DNA from: Desulfotruncus alcoholivorax DSM 16058
GTDB taxonomy: Bacteria > Bacillota > Desulfotomaculia > Desulfotomaculales > Desulfallaceae
Assembly: GCF_000430885.1 (NCBI RefSeq)
Contig: NZ_AUMW01000006.1
Span: 101,188 to 165,187, forward strand
Length of the DNA stretch: 64,000 bases
Direction: 5' to 3'
The position numbers were made by a program, and so were the translations under genes. Shown piece by piece: positions 43,445 through 53,826 of the stretch; positions within the stretch are counted from its first letter, which is position 1; every line of letters begins with the position of its first letter. Below the pieces are notes generated by a model, which worked only from the letters and a program-made list of their open reading frames with translations, was not told where the DNA came from and ran no database searches.

Positions 43445-45064
43445 TCAACACTTGCCGCGGAATACGCCGGTAATGGCGCCCGGCCCCGTTCCATCCTCAT
43501 TTTTGTTTTCCAGCCGCAGCAGGCCATAGGCGATGCTGTCCACCAGGGCCTGCCAGCTGGCTTCGATGATATTGGAACTTACGCCCACTGTACCCCAGGT
43601 ACAGTGCCCGTCCCCTGTTTCCACCAGAACCCGTACGACCGCTCCGGTACCGTCCTTTTCGTCCAGTACCCGCACCTTGTAGTCGGAAAGCTGCATTTTT
43701 TCTACTTGGGGATATGACTCCTCCAGCGCCTTGCGTAAAGCGTTGTCCAGGGCGTTAACCGGGCCGTTGCCCTCGGCGGCAGTGTGTACTACCCTCCCGT
43801 TTACATTCATCTTAATGATGGCCTCAGAATAAACCGTTCCGTCACGCATTTCAATAAGTATTTTGAGATTTTCCAAAGAAAACGGCTCAACATAACCGTG
43901 AAACGCCTTGCGCAGCCGCAGTTCAAAGGAACCCTCCGCGCCTTCAAACTGATAGCCCTGGTTCTCCAGTTCCTTTAATTCCTGAAGCAGTTTCTTGTTA
44001 TCTTCTTTTTCCAGGCCCAGGCCCAGGTCCAGTTCCTGGTATTTATACAGTAAATTGCTGACGCCGCTGAGTTCCGATACCAATACCCGGCGGCGGTTGC
44101 CGACACGTTCGGGCTCAATATGCTCATAGGTTTGCGGGTTCTTCAACAGCGCGCTGACGTGGACCCCGCCCTTATGGGCAAAGGCGCTGCCCCCAACATA
44201 GGGCTGGTTGTTCATGGGATGCATATTGGCCAATTCACTGACGAACCGGGAAAGCTCCGTCAGCTCAACCAGGCTCTTTTCGGGAATACTTTCAATTTGG
44301 TACTTAAAGGCCAGGTTTGGTATGATGGAGATCAGGTTGGCATTGCCGCAGCGCTCACCATAACCGTTGATCGTGCCCTGCACCTGGACCACCCCGGCCC
44401 TTACCGCCATCAGCGAATTGGCCACAGCCAATTCGCAGTCGTTGTGGCAGTGGATGCCCAGGGGAACGTCAATTTCCCGGGCCACGGCGGAAACAATCCG
44501 GTGGATTTCGTCGGGCATCCGCCCGCCGTTGGTGTCGCATAAGATAATTCTTGCAGCCCCGCCGTCCCGGGCGGCCCGCAGTGTCGCCAGAGCGTATTCG
44601 GAATTAGCCGAGTATCCGTCAAAAAAGTGTTCAGCATCATAAAACACTTCTTTGCCCTGCTGTTTCAGATAAGCAACGGTTTCCCGGATCATGCGCAGGT
44701 TTTCCTCCAGTGTCGTCTGCAGGGCATATTTGACATGAAAATCCCAGGTTTTACCGAAAATTGTAGCCACCGAAGTGCCGGCCCGCACCAGTTGGACCAG
44801 GTTTTCGTCCAGGGAGGCTTCCACGCCGGGCTTTCTGGTGCTGCCGAAAGCTGTAATGCGGGCGCTTTTTAAGTTATGTTCCTTAATTAAATCAAAGAAT
44901 TGTAAATCCTTGGGATTAGAGCCCGGCCAGCCGCCCTCAACATAATGAAAGCCCAGTGCATCCAACTTAAGGGCGATCTTGATCTTGTCTTTGGCCGAAA
45001 AACTAATCCCTTCACCCTGTGTTCCATCTCGTAATGTTGTGTCGTAAATTTCAATGCTCGGCAA
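43445..45064 (-). CDS. cimA: (R)-citramalate synthase
   Basis: A 539-aa enzyme of the isopropylmalate synthase family with the citramalate-type N-terminus IEIYDTTLRDGTQGEGISFSAKD; LeuA has GEQSPG at this place. It condenses pyruvate and acetyl-CoA to citramalate, which LeuCD and LeuB turn into 2-ketobutyrate for isoleucine. The metal site HCHNDCELA and the C-terminal regulatory domain are present. TTG 45064 is chosen for the GGGGGAG six bases ahead. This explains why no threonine deaminase is needed in the operon. Confidence 0.93.
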   Translation of the reverse strand: MPSIEIYDTTLRDGTQGEGISFSAKDKIKIALKLDALGFHYVEGGWPGSNPKDLQFFDLIKEHNLKSARITAFGSTRKPGVEASLDENLVQLVRAGTSVATIFGKTWDFHVKYALQTTLEENLRMIRETVAYLKQQGKEVFYDAEHFFDGYSANSEYALATLRAARDGGAARIILCDTNGGRMPDEIHRIVSAVAREIDVPLGIHCHNDCELAVANSLMAVRAGVVQVQGTINGYGERCGNANLISIIPNLAFKYQIESIPEKSLVELTELSRFVSELANMHPMNNQPYVGGSAFAHKGGVHVSALLKNPQTYEHIEPERVGNRRRVLVSELSGVSNLLYKYQELDLGLGLEKEDNKKLLQELKELENQGYQFEGAEGSFELRLRKAFHGYVEPFSLENLKILIEMRDGTVYSEAIIKMNVNGRVVHTAAEGNGPVNALDNALRKALEESYPQVEKMQLSDYKVRVLDEKDGTGAVVRVLVETGDGHCTWGTVGVSSNIIEASWQALVDSIAYGLLRLENKNEDGTGPGAITGVFRGKC

Positions 45065-45099
45065 GTCAATCTCCCCCAGCCAATTCAACAACTCTTTAA

Positions 45100-46179
45100 T
45101 TAACTACCTGCGCTGACCCTTTGGGCGATTAATTGGGCCATTTCGGAGGTTCCCAGCCGGGTCATGCCGGGCTGCATAATATCACTGGTACGGTAACCTT
45201 CTTCCAGAACGGAACTTACCGCCCGCTCCACCATCGCGGCCCCTTCTTCGGAGTTCAGGGAATAACGCAGCATCATCGCCACGGACATAATGGTGGCAAT
45301 GGGGTTGGCGATATTTTGGCCTGCTATATCGGGCGCGGAGCCGTGGATCGGCTCGTACAGTCCCACTTTGCCGCCCAGGCTGGCGGAAGGCAGCATGCCG
45401 ATGGACCCGGTCAACTGCGACGCCTGGTCGCTCAGGATATCGCCAAACATATTCTCTGTCAGCAGCACATCAAATTGTTTGGGATTGCGCACCAGCTGCA
45501 TGGCGCAGTTATCCACCAGCATGTGGCTCAATTCAACACCGGGGTATTCAGGGGCCAGCCCGGATACCACTTCCCGCCACAGGCGTGAACTTTCCAGCAC
45601 ATTGGCCTTATCAACGGAAGTAAGTTTACCGCTGCGCTTGCGGGCCAGTTCAAAGCCAAATCTGGCCACCCGCTCAATTTCACCGGTGGAATACTCCAAT
45701 GTTTCAATAACGCGGAAACCTCCCCGGGGGAGTTGCTCCCGGCGTTTTTCTCCAAAATACAAACCTCCGGTCAGTTCCCGGATGACCACCAGGTCCAGCC
45801 CCTCCACCACTTCCCTTTTCAAGGTGCTGGCATCCACCAGGGAGGGGAAAACCAGCGAGGGCCGGATATTGGCAAATACTTCTAGCTTTTTACGCAGGGG
45901 TAGCAGCGCCCCCACCTCGGGCCGCAGGTGCACGGGCAGGTTATCCCACTTGGGCCCGCCAACCGCGCCCAGCAGCACGGCATCGCTCTCCAAACAGAGG
46001 CGCAGCGTTGCTTCCGGCAGCGGGGTGCCGGTCTGGTCGTAGGCGTTGCCCCCAAAGGGCGCCTCGTTCATTGCAAGTTCCAATCCGGTGCGTTCCCGCA
46101 CCGCGTTCAACACCTGCACGGCCCCGGCTACAACTTCCGGCCCGATCCCGTCGCCGGGCAGCAATGTGATCTTGTACAT
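45100..46179 (-). CDS. leuB: 3-isopropylmalate dehydrogenase
   Basis: A 359-aa NAD-dependent decarboxylating dehydrogenase of the IDH/IMDH fold. It opens [19 protein letters not shown] and has [10 protein letters not shown], the substrate arginines region [13 protein letters not shown], and the metal site [12 protein letters not shown]. It acts in leucine synthesis and, with citramalate, on the way to 2-ketobutyrate. It is followed by cimA after 35 bp. Confidence 0.96.
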   Translation of the reverse strand: MYKITLLPGDGIGPEVVAGAVQVLNAVRERTGLELAMNEAPFGGNAYDQTGTPLPEATLRLCLESDAVLLGAVGGPKWDNLPVHLRPEVGALLPLRKKLEVFANIRPSLVFPSLVDASTLKREVVEGLDLVVIRELTGGLYFGEKRREQLPRGGFRVIETLEYSTGEIERVARFGFELARKRSGKLTSVDKANVLESSRLWREVVSGLAPEYPGVELSHMLVDNCAMQLVRNPKQFDVLLTENMFGDILSDQASQLTGSIGMLPSASLGGKVGLYEPIHGSAPDIAGQNIANPIATIMSVAMMLRYSLNSEEGAAMVERAVSSVLEEGYRTSDIMQPGMTRLGTSEMAQLIAQRVSAGS

Positions 46180-46201
46180 GAGTTCAACTCCTGTTTAATA
46201 A

Positions 46202-46302
46202 TTAGAAATCAGTAGTCAGTAGTCAGAATTCAGTAGGGATTTCTTGCATTCCACTTGAATTGTACCCAAAAATTATTCTGACTCCTACTCCTGGGTAGTT
46301 AC
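46202..46302. repeat. Dispersed intergenic repeat, copy C
   Basis: AGAAATCAGTAGTCAGTAGTCAG at the left and TTCTGACTCCTACTCCTGG at the right. Its middle matches the reverse complement of copy E (TTGGGTACAATTCAAG). It lies between leuD and leuB. Confidence 0.75.
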
Positions 46303-46793
46303 GATTTCAGCCGGTTGGCAACATAATTGATCAGCCCGCCGGCGGCAATAATCTGCTGCATAAACTCCGGCACCGGGGTGGCCCGGTACTCTTCATTCTT
46401 GGTCAGGTTCTTGATTACACCCGTGCCGGGATCTACCAGCAATTCGTCGCCTTCACTTATGGCACCGGCAGCTTCGGGTGATTCAAAAATCGGCAGGCCG
46501 ATATTAAAAGCGTTGCGGTAAAAAATCCGCGCAAAGGTCTTGGCAATAACGCAGCTTACCCCGGCATATTTGATGGCGATGGGGGCATGCTCCCTGGAAC
46601 TGCCGCAGCCGAAATTTTTACCGGCCACGATAATATCCCCGGGCTTAACCTTTTGGGGAAACTCGGGGTCGGCGTCTTCCATGCAGTGTTTCGCCAGTTC
46701 TTCCGAATCAGATGTATTTAAGTAACGGGCGGGGATGATGGCGTCGGTATCAACATCGGCGCCGAATTTCCATGCTTTGCCCCGGTATTTCAT
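46299..46793 (-). CDS. leuD: 3-isopropylmalate dehydratase, small subunit
   Basis: A 164-aa LeuD with the swivel-domain signature [16 protein letters not shown], then [16 protein letters not shown]. With LeuC it isomerises 2-isopropylmalate (and citramalate) through an aconitase-type reaction. The ATG at 46793 shares its A with the leuC stop (TAATG), with GGGAGG upstream, so translation of the two subunits is coupled. Confidence 0.96.
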   Translation of the reverse strand: MKYRGKAWKFGADVDTDAIIPARYLNTSDSEELAKHCMEDADPEFPQKVKPGDIIVAGKNFGCGSSREHAPIAIKYAGVSCVIAKTFARIFYRNAFNIGLPIFESPEAAGAISEGDELLVDPGTGVIKNLTKNEEYRATPVPEFMQQIIAAGGLINYVANRLKS

Positions 46794-48055
46794 TATGCCA
46801 CCTCCCACGGTGCGGCAATTTTGCCCATTATAGCCGTGGCCGCTGCTACAGCAGGGCCGGCCAGATACACTTCGCTCTCAGGATGGCCCATGCGGCCGAC
46901 AAAATTCCTGTTGGTAGTGGCCAAGGCCCGTTCGCCCTTGGCCAAAATGCCCATGTGGCCGCCCAGGCAGGGCCCGCAGGTGGGCGTGCTTACCGCAGCC
47001 CCTGCTTCCACAAAGATTTCAGCCAGGCCTTCCCGCAGCATCTGCCGGTAGATTTCCTGGGTGCCGGGGATGACGATCAGCCGGACATTGCTGTTTACTT
47101 TGCGCCCTTTTAAAATTGAGGCGGCTTCCCGCAGGTCTTCCATGCGCCCGTTGGTGCAGGAGCCGATGACCACCTGGTCGATGGCGACATTCCCGGCCTC
47201 GCTGACGGGGCGGGTGTTTTCGGGCAGGTGGGGGAACGCCACCTGGGGTTCCATTTGGCTCACGTCAAATTCATACACTTCGGCGTAGCCTGCGTCCGGG
47301 TCGCTCCGGTAAAAGCGGTAGGATCGCTTGGCCCGCCCTTCCACGTACCGGCGGGTTACTTCATCCGGGGGCACAATACCGTTTTTGGCCCCGGCCTCAA
47401 CAGCCATGTTGGCCATGGTCAGCCGCCCGTCCATGCTTAGTTTTTCAATTACCGGGCCGGTAAATTCCATCGCCATATACAGCGCTCCGTCCACACCGAT
47501 TTGCCCGATGGTGTACAGGATCAGGTCTTTGCCGCTGACCCATTTGGGCAGCTCGCCGTGAAAAATAAATTTGATGCTTTCCGGAACTTTCAGCCAGGTT
47601 TCACCCAGGGCCATGGCCGCGGCCAGATCGGTGCTGCCCACCCCGGTGGAAAAAGCGCCCAGGCCGCCGTAAGTGCAGGTATGACTGTCGGCGCCGATGA
47701 TCAGGTCGCCGGGTCCCACCAGTCCCTGCTCCGGCAGCAGGCAATGTTCAATGCCCATGTGCCCCACCTCGAAATAATTGATCAGGTTGTGCTTGCGGGC
47801 AAATGTTCTGATCAGCAGCGCCTGCTCGGCCGATTTAATGTCTTTGTTGGGTACAAAATGGTCGGGCACCAGGACCACCCGGTCGCGATCCCATACCGTT
47901 TCCACTCCTATTTTTTCAAATTCACGGATGGCCACCGGGGCCGTAATATCATTTCCCAGCGCCACGTCTATTTTGACGTTGATCAACTGTCCCGGTTCAA
48001 CCTGATCCATTCCGGCATGAGCGGCCAGAATTTTTTCAGTAATGGTCATAGGCAT
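46793..48055 (-). CDS. leuC: 3-isopropylmalate dehydratase, large subunit
   Basis: A 420-aa aconitase-family subunit with the cluster-binding cysteines in VIGSCTNGR and [12 protein letters not shown], and the active-site [13 protein letters not shown]. The length is of the short prokaryotic/archaeal type (about 420 aa) and not the 470-aa E. coli type. It overlaps leuD by the TAATG junction. Confidence 0.96.
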   Translation of the reverse strand: MPMTITEKILAAHAGMDQVEPGQLINVKIDVALGNDITAPVAIREFEKIGVETVWDRDRVVLVPDHFVPNKDIKSAEQALLIRTFARKHNLINYFEVGHMGIEHCLLPEQGLVGPGDLIIGADSHTCTYGGLGAFSTGVGSTDLAAAMALGETWLKVPESIKFIFHGELPKWVSGKDLILYTIGQIGVDGALYMAMEFTGPVIEKLSMDGRLTMANMAVEAGAKNGIVPPDEVTRRYVEGRAKRSYRFYRSDPDAGYAEVYEFDVSQMEPQVAFPHLPENTRPVSEAGNVAIDQVVIGSCTNGRMEDLREAASILKGRKVNSNVRLIVIPGTQEIYRQMLREGLAEIFVEAGAAVSTPTCGPCLGGHMGILAKGERALATTNRNFVGRMGHPESEVYLAGPAVAAATAIMGKIAAPWEVA

Positions 48056-48076
48056 TTCCAGTCACCTCAAATTACA

Positions 48077-48169
48077 ATAGTAGTCAGGAGTCAGAATTCA
48101 GGAGTCGAAAATGCCCTGAGCCCGGTTCTCTCATTCTGACTCCTGACTCCTATCTCCCAAGTGGTTACA
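48077..48169. repeat. Dispersed intergenic repeat, copy D
   Basis: TAGTAGTCAGGAGTCAGAATTC at the left; CGGTTCTCTCATTCTGACTCCTGACTCC at the right, the latter shared with copies A and G. It lies between leuA and leuC. Confidence 0.75.
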
Positions 48170-48198
48170 GATGCTGAACAGTTACAATCTCTCGCAGT

Positions 48199-49731
48199 TT
48201 ATTCACCGTTATGGTTCTTTTTTTCAAAGATCATTTTATTTACCGCGTTAATGTAAGCCCGGGCACTGGATTCCAGGATGTCGGTGCTGATGCCCCGGCC
48301 CATATATAGTTTCTCACTGTTGTTCTCGGCAATACGCAGGGTAACTTCACCCAGCGCGTCCTTGCCGCCGGTAATGGCGTTGATGCCCCAGCTGTGCAAC
48401 CGGCAGTTGTAGCCGGTGATCTTATCCACGGCCTTGCAAATGGCGTCAACCGGGCCGTTGCCACAGGCCGCTTCCTCCAGCAGTTCCTCGCCGTGGTTAA
48501 GGCCCACCGTGGCAGTGGGCACCACGGTCGTGCCGCTGCTGATATGCAGGTAAGCCAGCTCATAGGTGGGGGGCACTTTGCGAATTTCGTTTTCCACGAT
48601 AGCTTCCAGGTCTTGATCGGTAATTTCTTTTTTGCGGTCGGCCAGGTCCTTGAACCGGGCAAAAGCCTTGTTCAGCTCCTGCTCGTTCAGTGAAAAGCCC
48701 AGTTCCACCAGCCGGGAGCGAAAGGCGTGGCGGCCGCTGTGCTTGCCCAGCACCAGGTTGCCGTGGGCGACGCCCACCATGGCCGGGTTCATTATTTCAT
48801 AGGTGGTGCGCTCTTTGAGCACACCGTCCTGGTGAATGCCGGACTCGTGGGCAAACGCGTTTTTGCCCACAACCGCCTTGTTGGGCTGAATTTCCATCCC
48901 GGTGAGCTTGCTCACCAGTTTGCTGGTACGATAAATTTCTTCCGTGTTAATGCCCGTCTCCAACCCGTAGCGGTCGCGGCGGGTGTACAGGGCCATGACG
49001 ATTTCTTCAATGGAGGCGTTGCCGGCCCTTTCCCCGATGCCGTTGATGGCACCTTCCACCTGCCTGGCGCCGGCCAGCACTGCGGCCAGTGAATTGGACA
49101 CCGCCAGGCCCAGGTCGTCATGACAGTGGACGCTCAAGATTACCTTTTCAATGCCCCTGACTTTGTTCATAATGCTGCGGATAAATTCGGCAAATTCGTC
49201 CGGGGTGGCGTAGCCCACGGTGTCCGGAATGTTGACGGTGGTGGCGCCTGCCTCAATAGCCGCCTCCACCACCCGGCATAGAAAGTCCAGTTCACTGCGG
49301 GAGGCGTCCTCGGCGGAAAACTCCACATCGGAGGTGTAGTCCCTGGCCCTTTTTATACCTGCCACAGCCGCTTCCACCACCTGGTCCCTGGACATGCGCA
49401 GTTTATGTTTTAAGTGAATATCGGAAGTGGCGATAAAGGTATGAATCCGGGGCTGGTCGGCGTGCTTTACCGCCTCCCAGGCCCTGTCGATATCGGTAAA
49501 ATTGGTGCGGGCCAGGCCGGCCACGGTTACACCCCGCACCTCGCGCGCAATGGTTTTGACGGCCTCAAAATCACCTTTGGAAGTAATGGGAAAGCCGGCT
49601 TCAATAATGTCAACGCCCAGGCGGGCCAGCTGCCTTGCTATTTCCAGCTTTTCATTTTTATTCAAACTGACTCCCGGGGATTGCTCACCGTCCCGCAGGG
49701 TGGTATCAAATATATAAACCCTATTACTCAA
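48199..49731 (-). CDS. leuA: 2-isopropylmalate synthase
   Basis: A 510-aa enzyme condensing 2-ketoisovalerate and acetyl-CoA, the first step of leucine synthesis. The barrel signature [16 protein letters not shown], the metal site [11 protein letters not shown] and the C-terminal LeuA dimer/regulatory domain ([17 protein letters not shown]) are all present, so leucine feedback is likely. It starts 16 bp after the second ilvB gene. Confidence 0.96.
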   Translation of the reverse strand: MSNRVYIFDTTLRDGEQSPGVSLNKNEKLEIARQLARLGVDIIEAGFPITSKGDFEAVKTIAREVRGVTVAGLARTNFTDIDRAWEAVKHADQPRIHTFIATSDIHLKHKLRMSRDQVVEAAVAGIKRARDYTSDVEFSAEDASRSELDFLCRVVEAAIEAGATTVNIPDTVGYATPDEFAEFIRSIMNKVRGIEKVILSVHCHDDLGLAVSNSLAAVLAGARQVEGAINGIGERAGNASIEEIVMALYTRRDRYGLETGINTEEIYRTSKLVSKLTGMEIQPNKAVVGKNAFAHESGIHQDGVLKERTTYEIMNPAMVGVAHGNLVLGKHSGRHAFRSRLVELGFSLNEQELNKAFARFKDLADRKKEITDQDLEAIVENEIRKVPPTYELAYLHISSGTTVVPTATVGLNHGEELLEEAACGNGPVDAICKAVDKITGYNCRLHSWGINAITGGKDALGEVTLRIAENNSEKLYMGRGISTDILESSARAYINAVNKMIFEKKNHNGE

Positions 49732-49747
49732 CTGAATCCCTCCAGAT

Positions 49748-51415
49748 CTAGCAATCTACAGCCTCGCTGATAGCCTTGCCGGCTATTACAATGGGATTGA
49801 CGTTCTCCGCAGCGCAAACCAGGCAGTTGACCAATACCGGGCCCGGACTGCCAAGGGCTTCCGGCAGCAATTGGTCAACCTCTTTTTCCGTGCGCAGGGT
49901 GTAGCTCTTGATACCATAAGCCCTGGCCAGGGTTTCAAAGTCCGGGTGGAATTTGAATTCTACCGCCATGTACCGGGAATCGCAGTAAACCTGCTGCAAC
50001 TGGCGTACCATACCCAGCACGTGATTGTTTAAGATGATTATTTTTAAGGGCAGTTCCTGCTCCATGGCAGTGCCCAGTTCCTGCATGGTCATTTGAATAC
50101 TGCCGTCACCCGTCACCAGGATTACCAGCTCACCGGGCAGCCCAATCTGGGCGCCCACCGCCGCCGGCAGGCCAAAGCCCATCGTGCCCAGACCGCCGGA
50201 GGAAATCAACGAGCCGGGGCGCTTAAAACGGTAGTACTGGGCCACCCACATCTGGTGCTGCCCCACATCCGTCACGACCACGGCGTTGCCGCCGTTGATT
50301 TCATTTAATTTTTCTATGACATACTGTGGTTTTAATTCACCTTCCCCGCGCCGGTAAACCAGCGGGTACTGTTTCTTCCAGGCCTCAATTTGCTCCAGCC
50401 AACTGGTATCCTGCTTTTTTTCCAGCCTTGACAGCAGTTCCCGCAGCACCTGTTTCACGTCTCCCACAATGGGAACGTGCACCTGTACGTTCTTGCCGAT
50501 TTCCGCCGGGTCAATATCAACATGCACCACTGTGGCATTGGGGGCAAACTCGGCCAGTTTACCGGTAACCCGGTCGTCAAAACGTGCCCCCAGCGCGATA
50601 AGCAAGTCGCAGTTGGTTACCGCCAGGTTGGCGGCCCGGGTGCCGTGCAGCCCCAGCATTCCGAGAAACAGCGGGTGATCGCCGGGAAAGCTGCTCAGGC
50701 CCATAAAAGTATTGGTAACCGGCGCATTGATGGTCTCCGCCAGGGTCAGCAGCTCTCTGCTGGCTTTGCTGTTGAGTATTCCGCCGCCGGCGTAGATCAC
50801 CGGTCTTGCAGCGCTGCCGATCAACCGGGCGGCTTCCGCTATTTTATTGGGGTGCCCCCGGTAGGTGGGTTTGTAACCCCTTAAATTCACCGAATCGGGA
50901 TAATCAAATTTTATCCTGGTCTGGGCCACATCCCTGGGTAAATCAATTAATACCGGCCCGGGCCGCCCGGTGGCGGCAATATGAAAAGCGTTTTTAATAA
51001 TCCTGGGCAGCTGCACCGCATCTTTGACCAGGTAATTGTGCTTGGTTACGGGTATGGTGATGCCGGTTATATCCACCTCTTGAAAGGCGTCGGTGCCCAC
51101 CTGGCTGGTCGGCACCTGCCCGGTAAACACCACCAGTGGAATTGAATCCATATACGCATTGGCGATGCCGGTAACCAGGTTGGTGGCCCCGGGACCGGAA
51201 GTGGCCATGCACACGCCAACCTTGCCGGTGGCCCTGGCGTAGCCGTCCGCCGCGTGAACCGCTCCCTGCTCGTGCCGGACCAGCACGTGCCGGATGGGGG
51301 AATGGTACAGGGCATCGTATACGTCAAGTATGGCTCCGCCCGGATAACCAAAAATAACTTCAACTTGTTCCTTTTCGAGGCATTTGACCAGGGCTTGTGC
51401 AGCCGTAATCTCCAT
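49748..51415 (-). CDS. ilvB: Acetolactate synthase large subunit, second copy
   Basis: A 555-aa ThDP-dependent enzyme. The catalytic Glu is in [18 protein letters not shown] and the ThDP/Mg motif [15 protein letters not shown] ... [10 protein letters not shown] is intact. At the place where the first copy has the family Trp (GMVRQWQ), this one reads GMVRQLQ. In E. coli AHAS II that Trp favours 2-ketobutyrate as second substrate, so this copy may prefer pyruvate and serve valine/leucine. It lies between ilvN and leuA, where ilvC is often found. Identity as an acetolactate synthase is firm; the specificity is inferred. Confidence 0.92.
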   Translation of the reverse strand: MEITAAQALVKCLEKEQVEVIFGYPGGAILDVYDALYHSPIRHVLVRHEQGAVHAADGYARATGKVGVCMATSGPGATNLVTGIANAYMDSIPLVVFTGQVPTSQVGTDAFQEVDITGITIPVTKHNYLVKDAVQLPRIIKNAFHIAATGRPGPVLIDLPRDVAQTRIKFDYPDSVNLRGYKPTYRGHPNKIAEAARLIGSAARPVIYAGGGILNSKASRELLTLAETINAPVTNTFMGLSSFPGDHPLFLGMLGLHGTRAANLAVTNCDLLIALGARFDDRVTGKLAEFAPNATVVHVDIDPAEIGKNVQVHVPIVGDVKQVLRELLSRLEKKQDTSWLEQIEAWKKQYPLVYRRGEGELKPQYVIEKLNEINGGNAVVVTDVGQHQMWVAQYYRFKRPGSLISSGGLGTMGFGLPAAVGAQIGLPGELVILVTGDGSIQMTMQELGTAMEQELPLKIIILNNHVLGMVRQLQQVYCDSRYMAVEFKFHPDFETLARAYGIKSYTLRTEKEVDQLLPEALGSPGPVLVNCLVCAAENVNPIVIAGKAISEAVDC

Positions 51416-51445
51416 TGCAAGCCCCCCTTGTATTGTTTTTACTAT

Positions 51446-51539
51446 AATAGGAGTCAGAAATCAGAATCAATTTTGGGTACAATTCAAGCAAGATGCAATT
51501 GATCCCCACTGAATTCCGACTACTGATTTCTGAATTTTA
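51446..51539. repeat. Dispersed intergenic repeat, copy E
   Basis: AGGAGTCAGAAATCAG at the left and TGAATTCCGACTACTGATTTCTG at the right. The core is the reverse complement of the core of copy C, so the element can sit in either orientation. Confidence 0.75.
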
Positions 51540-51540
51540 A

Positions 51541-52047
51541 TTAATCACCGTTTTCCTGGAGACCGGTGTATTTTGTGCCCCTGAGCATGGCGATCTTGCC
51601 AGTGCGGACCAGTTCTTTTATTCCATAGGGCCGCAGTGATTCCTCGAAAGCATTGATTTTGCCGTCGTTTCCCGTGCACTCCAGGGTAACCGTCTTGCGT
51701 CCCAGGTCCACTATCCGGGCCCGGAAAACATCTGCAATTTGCATTACCTCGCCCCTTTGGGCGGGGTCCGCGTTGACTTTAATCAACACCAGCTCGCGGT
51801 CAACGTATTCGTCTGCCGTAATATCATTAATTTTGATTACATCAACCAATTTGTGCAGCTGTTTGTTCACCTGCTCCAGGACCCGTTCATCCCCCTCAAC
51901 CACTATCGTCATCCGGGAAACATCCGGGCTCTCTGTGCGTCCCACGGCCAAACTATCAATATTGAACCCGCGCCGGCTGAACAGACCTGCTACCCGGGCC
52001 AGAACACCGGGGTTGTTTTCAACCAGCACAGCCAGGGTGTGCCGCAT
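51541..52047 (-). CDS. ilvN: Acetolactate synthase small (regulatory) subunit
   Basis: A 168-aa IlvN/IlvH protein. The N-terminal ACT domain HTLAVLVENNPGVLARVAGLFSRRGFNIDSL binds valine and activates the large subunit; the second half is the C-terminal ACT-like domain (RAARIVDLG-type region ARIVDLGRKTVTLECTG). ATG 52047 has AGGAGGGG upstream. It starts 11 bp after the first ilvB gene and could serve both large subunits. Confidence 0.95.
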   Translation of the reverse strand: MRHTLAVLVENNPGVLARVAGLFSRRGFNIDSLAVGRTESPDVSRMTIVVEGDERVLEQVNKQLHKLVDVIKINDITADEYVDRELVLIKVNADPAQRGEVMQIADVFRARIVDLGRKTVTLECTGNDGKINAFEESLRPYGIKELVRTGKIAMLRGTKYTGLQENGD

Positions 52048-52058
52048 AATCACCCCTC

Positions 52059-53717
52059 CTATCCCAGCATATTATTAATTGCTTCTCCGGGGGGAACCAT
52101 GGGCAAAACGTTCTCCTCCCGTTCAATTTGGAAATCCAATACCACCGGCTTGTCGACCCGGAGCGCTTCGTCCAGGGCCGGCCGGACTTCAGATTTTTTA
52201 TCCACCCTGATGCCTACGGCACCATAGGCCTCGGCAATTTTGACAAAGTCGGGGTTATCCAATTCAGTATATGAATAACGGCGGTTATAAAACAGCTCCT
52301 GCCACTGTCTTACCATACCCAGAAAACCGTTGTTTAAAATGGCGATTTTTACCGGAAGTTTATGACTAACTGCGGTGGCCAGTTCCTGAATATTCATCTG
52401 AATGCTTCCGTCACCGGCAATATCGATCACTGTTTCGCCCGGACAGGCCAATTGCACCCCGATGGCGGCGGGGAAGCCAAAGCCCATCGTGCCCAGCCCG
52501 CCTGATGAGATAAAGGTGCGTGGCCTGGTATACGTATAGTAATGGGCGGCCCACATCTGATGCTGTCCCACTTCAGTTGTGATCCTGGCGTTGCCCCCGG
52601 TGGCGTTATAGATCTCCCTGATCACTTCCTGGGGTTTGATTCTGCCGTTTTCTTCAAATTCAATAGGATATTCTTTTTTCCACGTCTGGATTTTATCCCG
52701 CCACCTGCTGGCGAGCCTGGGCTGCAGGCGCCCGGCCAATTCCCGCAGGGTGGCGCGCACATCTCCCACCACGGGAATGTCAACTCCCACATTTTTACCA
52801 ATTTCGGCCGGGTCTATGTCTATATGAACCACTGTGGCATTGGGCGCGAAGGCCTCAAGTTTACTGGTAACCCGGTCGTCAAAGCGCACCCCCACGCCGA
52901 TCAGCAAATCGCACTCGGAAACGGCGTAGTTGGCATACTTGCTGCCGTGCATGCCCAGCATGCCCACTGACAGCGGGTGATTCCCGGGGAAGCCTCCCAG
53001 GCCCATCAGGGTGGTGGCCACAGGGGCCAGCAGCATTTCTGCAAATTTAAGCAGCTCGACATGCGCGTTGGCGTTAATCACGCCGCCACCGGCATAAATA
53101 ACGGGCCGCTCGGCTTCTTCAATCGCCCGGACGGCCCTGGCAACTTGCTCGGGATCTGGATCCTTTTTAATATCATATCCCGGCAAATGCACCGGCCCGG
53201 GATCCGTGTAATCGGTCTCACCCGCTGAAACATCCCGCGGCATGTCGATAAGCACGGGGCCAGGTCGGCCTGTGGTAGCAATGTAAAAAGCCTCACGCAC
53301 TATTTTGGCCAGGTCGTTAACATCCTTGACCAGGTAATTGTGTTTGGTTATGGGTAGGGTTATACCCGTAATATCAGCTTCCTGAAAAGAATCCCGCCCC
53401 AGCATTGAGGTCGGAACCTGCCCGGTAATAGCCACCAGAGGGATCGAGTCCATGTAAGCATTGGCAATTCCCGTCACTAGATTAGTAGCGCCGGGACCCG
53501 AAGTGGCCAGGCAAACACCAGGTTTGCCGGAGGCCCGGGCATAGCCGTCGGCGGCATGGGCTGCGCCCTGTTCATGTCGGGTCAGGATATGGCGTATATC
53601 TGCATCATATAAGGCGTCGTAAATAGGTAGCGCCTGCCCGCCGGGGTAGCCGAAAATGGTATCCACCCCCTCAGCCAGGAGACTTTCCACCAGGATTTGC
53701 GCCCCGGTTTTTTTCAT
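52059..53717 (-). CDS. ilvB: Acetolactate / acetohydroxybutyrate synthase large subunit, first copy
   Basis: A 552-aa ThDP enzyme joining pyruvate with a second pyruvate or with 2-ketobutyrate. The catalytic Glu ([18 protein letters not shown]), the FAD-binding middle domain and the ThDP motif GDGSIQMNIQELATA ... NNGFLGMVRQWQ are complete, including the Trp linked to 2-ketobutyrate preference. Paired with ilvN just downstream, so this is the canonical AHAS of the operon. Confidence 0.96.
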   Translation of the reverse strand: MKKTGAQILVESLLAEGVDTIFGYPGGQALPIYDALYDADIRHILTRHEQGAAHAADGYARASGKPGVCLATSGPGATNLVTGIANAYMDSIPLVAITGQVPTSMLGRDSFQEADITGITLPITKHNYLVKDVNDLAKIVREAFYIATTGRPGPVLIDMPRDVSAGETDYTDPGPVHLPGYDIKKDPDPEQVARAVRAIEEAERPVIYAGGGVINANAHVELLKFAEMLLAPVATTLMGLGGFPGNHPLSVGMLGMHGSKYANYAVSECDLLIGVGVRFDDRVTSKLEAFAPNATVVHIDIDPAEIGKNVGVDIPVVGDVRATLRELAGRLQPRLASRWRDKIQTWKKEYPIEFEENGRIKPQEVIREIYNATGGNARITTEVGQHQMWAAHYYTYTRPRTFISSGGLGTMGFGFPAAIGVQLACPGETVIDIAGDGSIQMNIQELATAVSHKLPVKIAILNNGFLGMVRQWQELFYNRRYSYTELDNPDFVKIAEAYGAVGIRVDKKSEVRPALDEALRVDKPVVLDFQIEREENVLPMVPPGEAINNMLG

Positions 53718-53754
53718 ACCCCTACACCTCCGGTAAGTTGTCGAATTTATTTAT

Positions 53755-53826
53755 AGAAGACAGAATTCAGTAGTCAGTATTCAGAATACAAGACTATATA
53801 CTGCTCTTCTGACTCCTGAGTACTTA
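53755..53826. repeat. Dispersed intergenic repeat, copy F
   Basis: A short copy: CAGAATTCAGTAGTCAGTATTCAG at the left, TTCTGACTCCTGAGTACTTA at the right. It lies between ilvD and ilvB. Confidence 0.7.
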
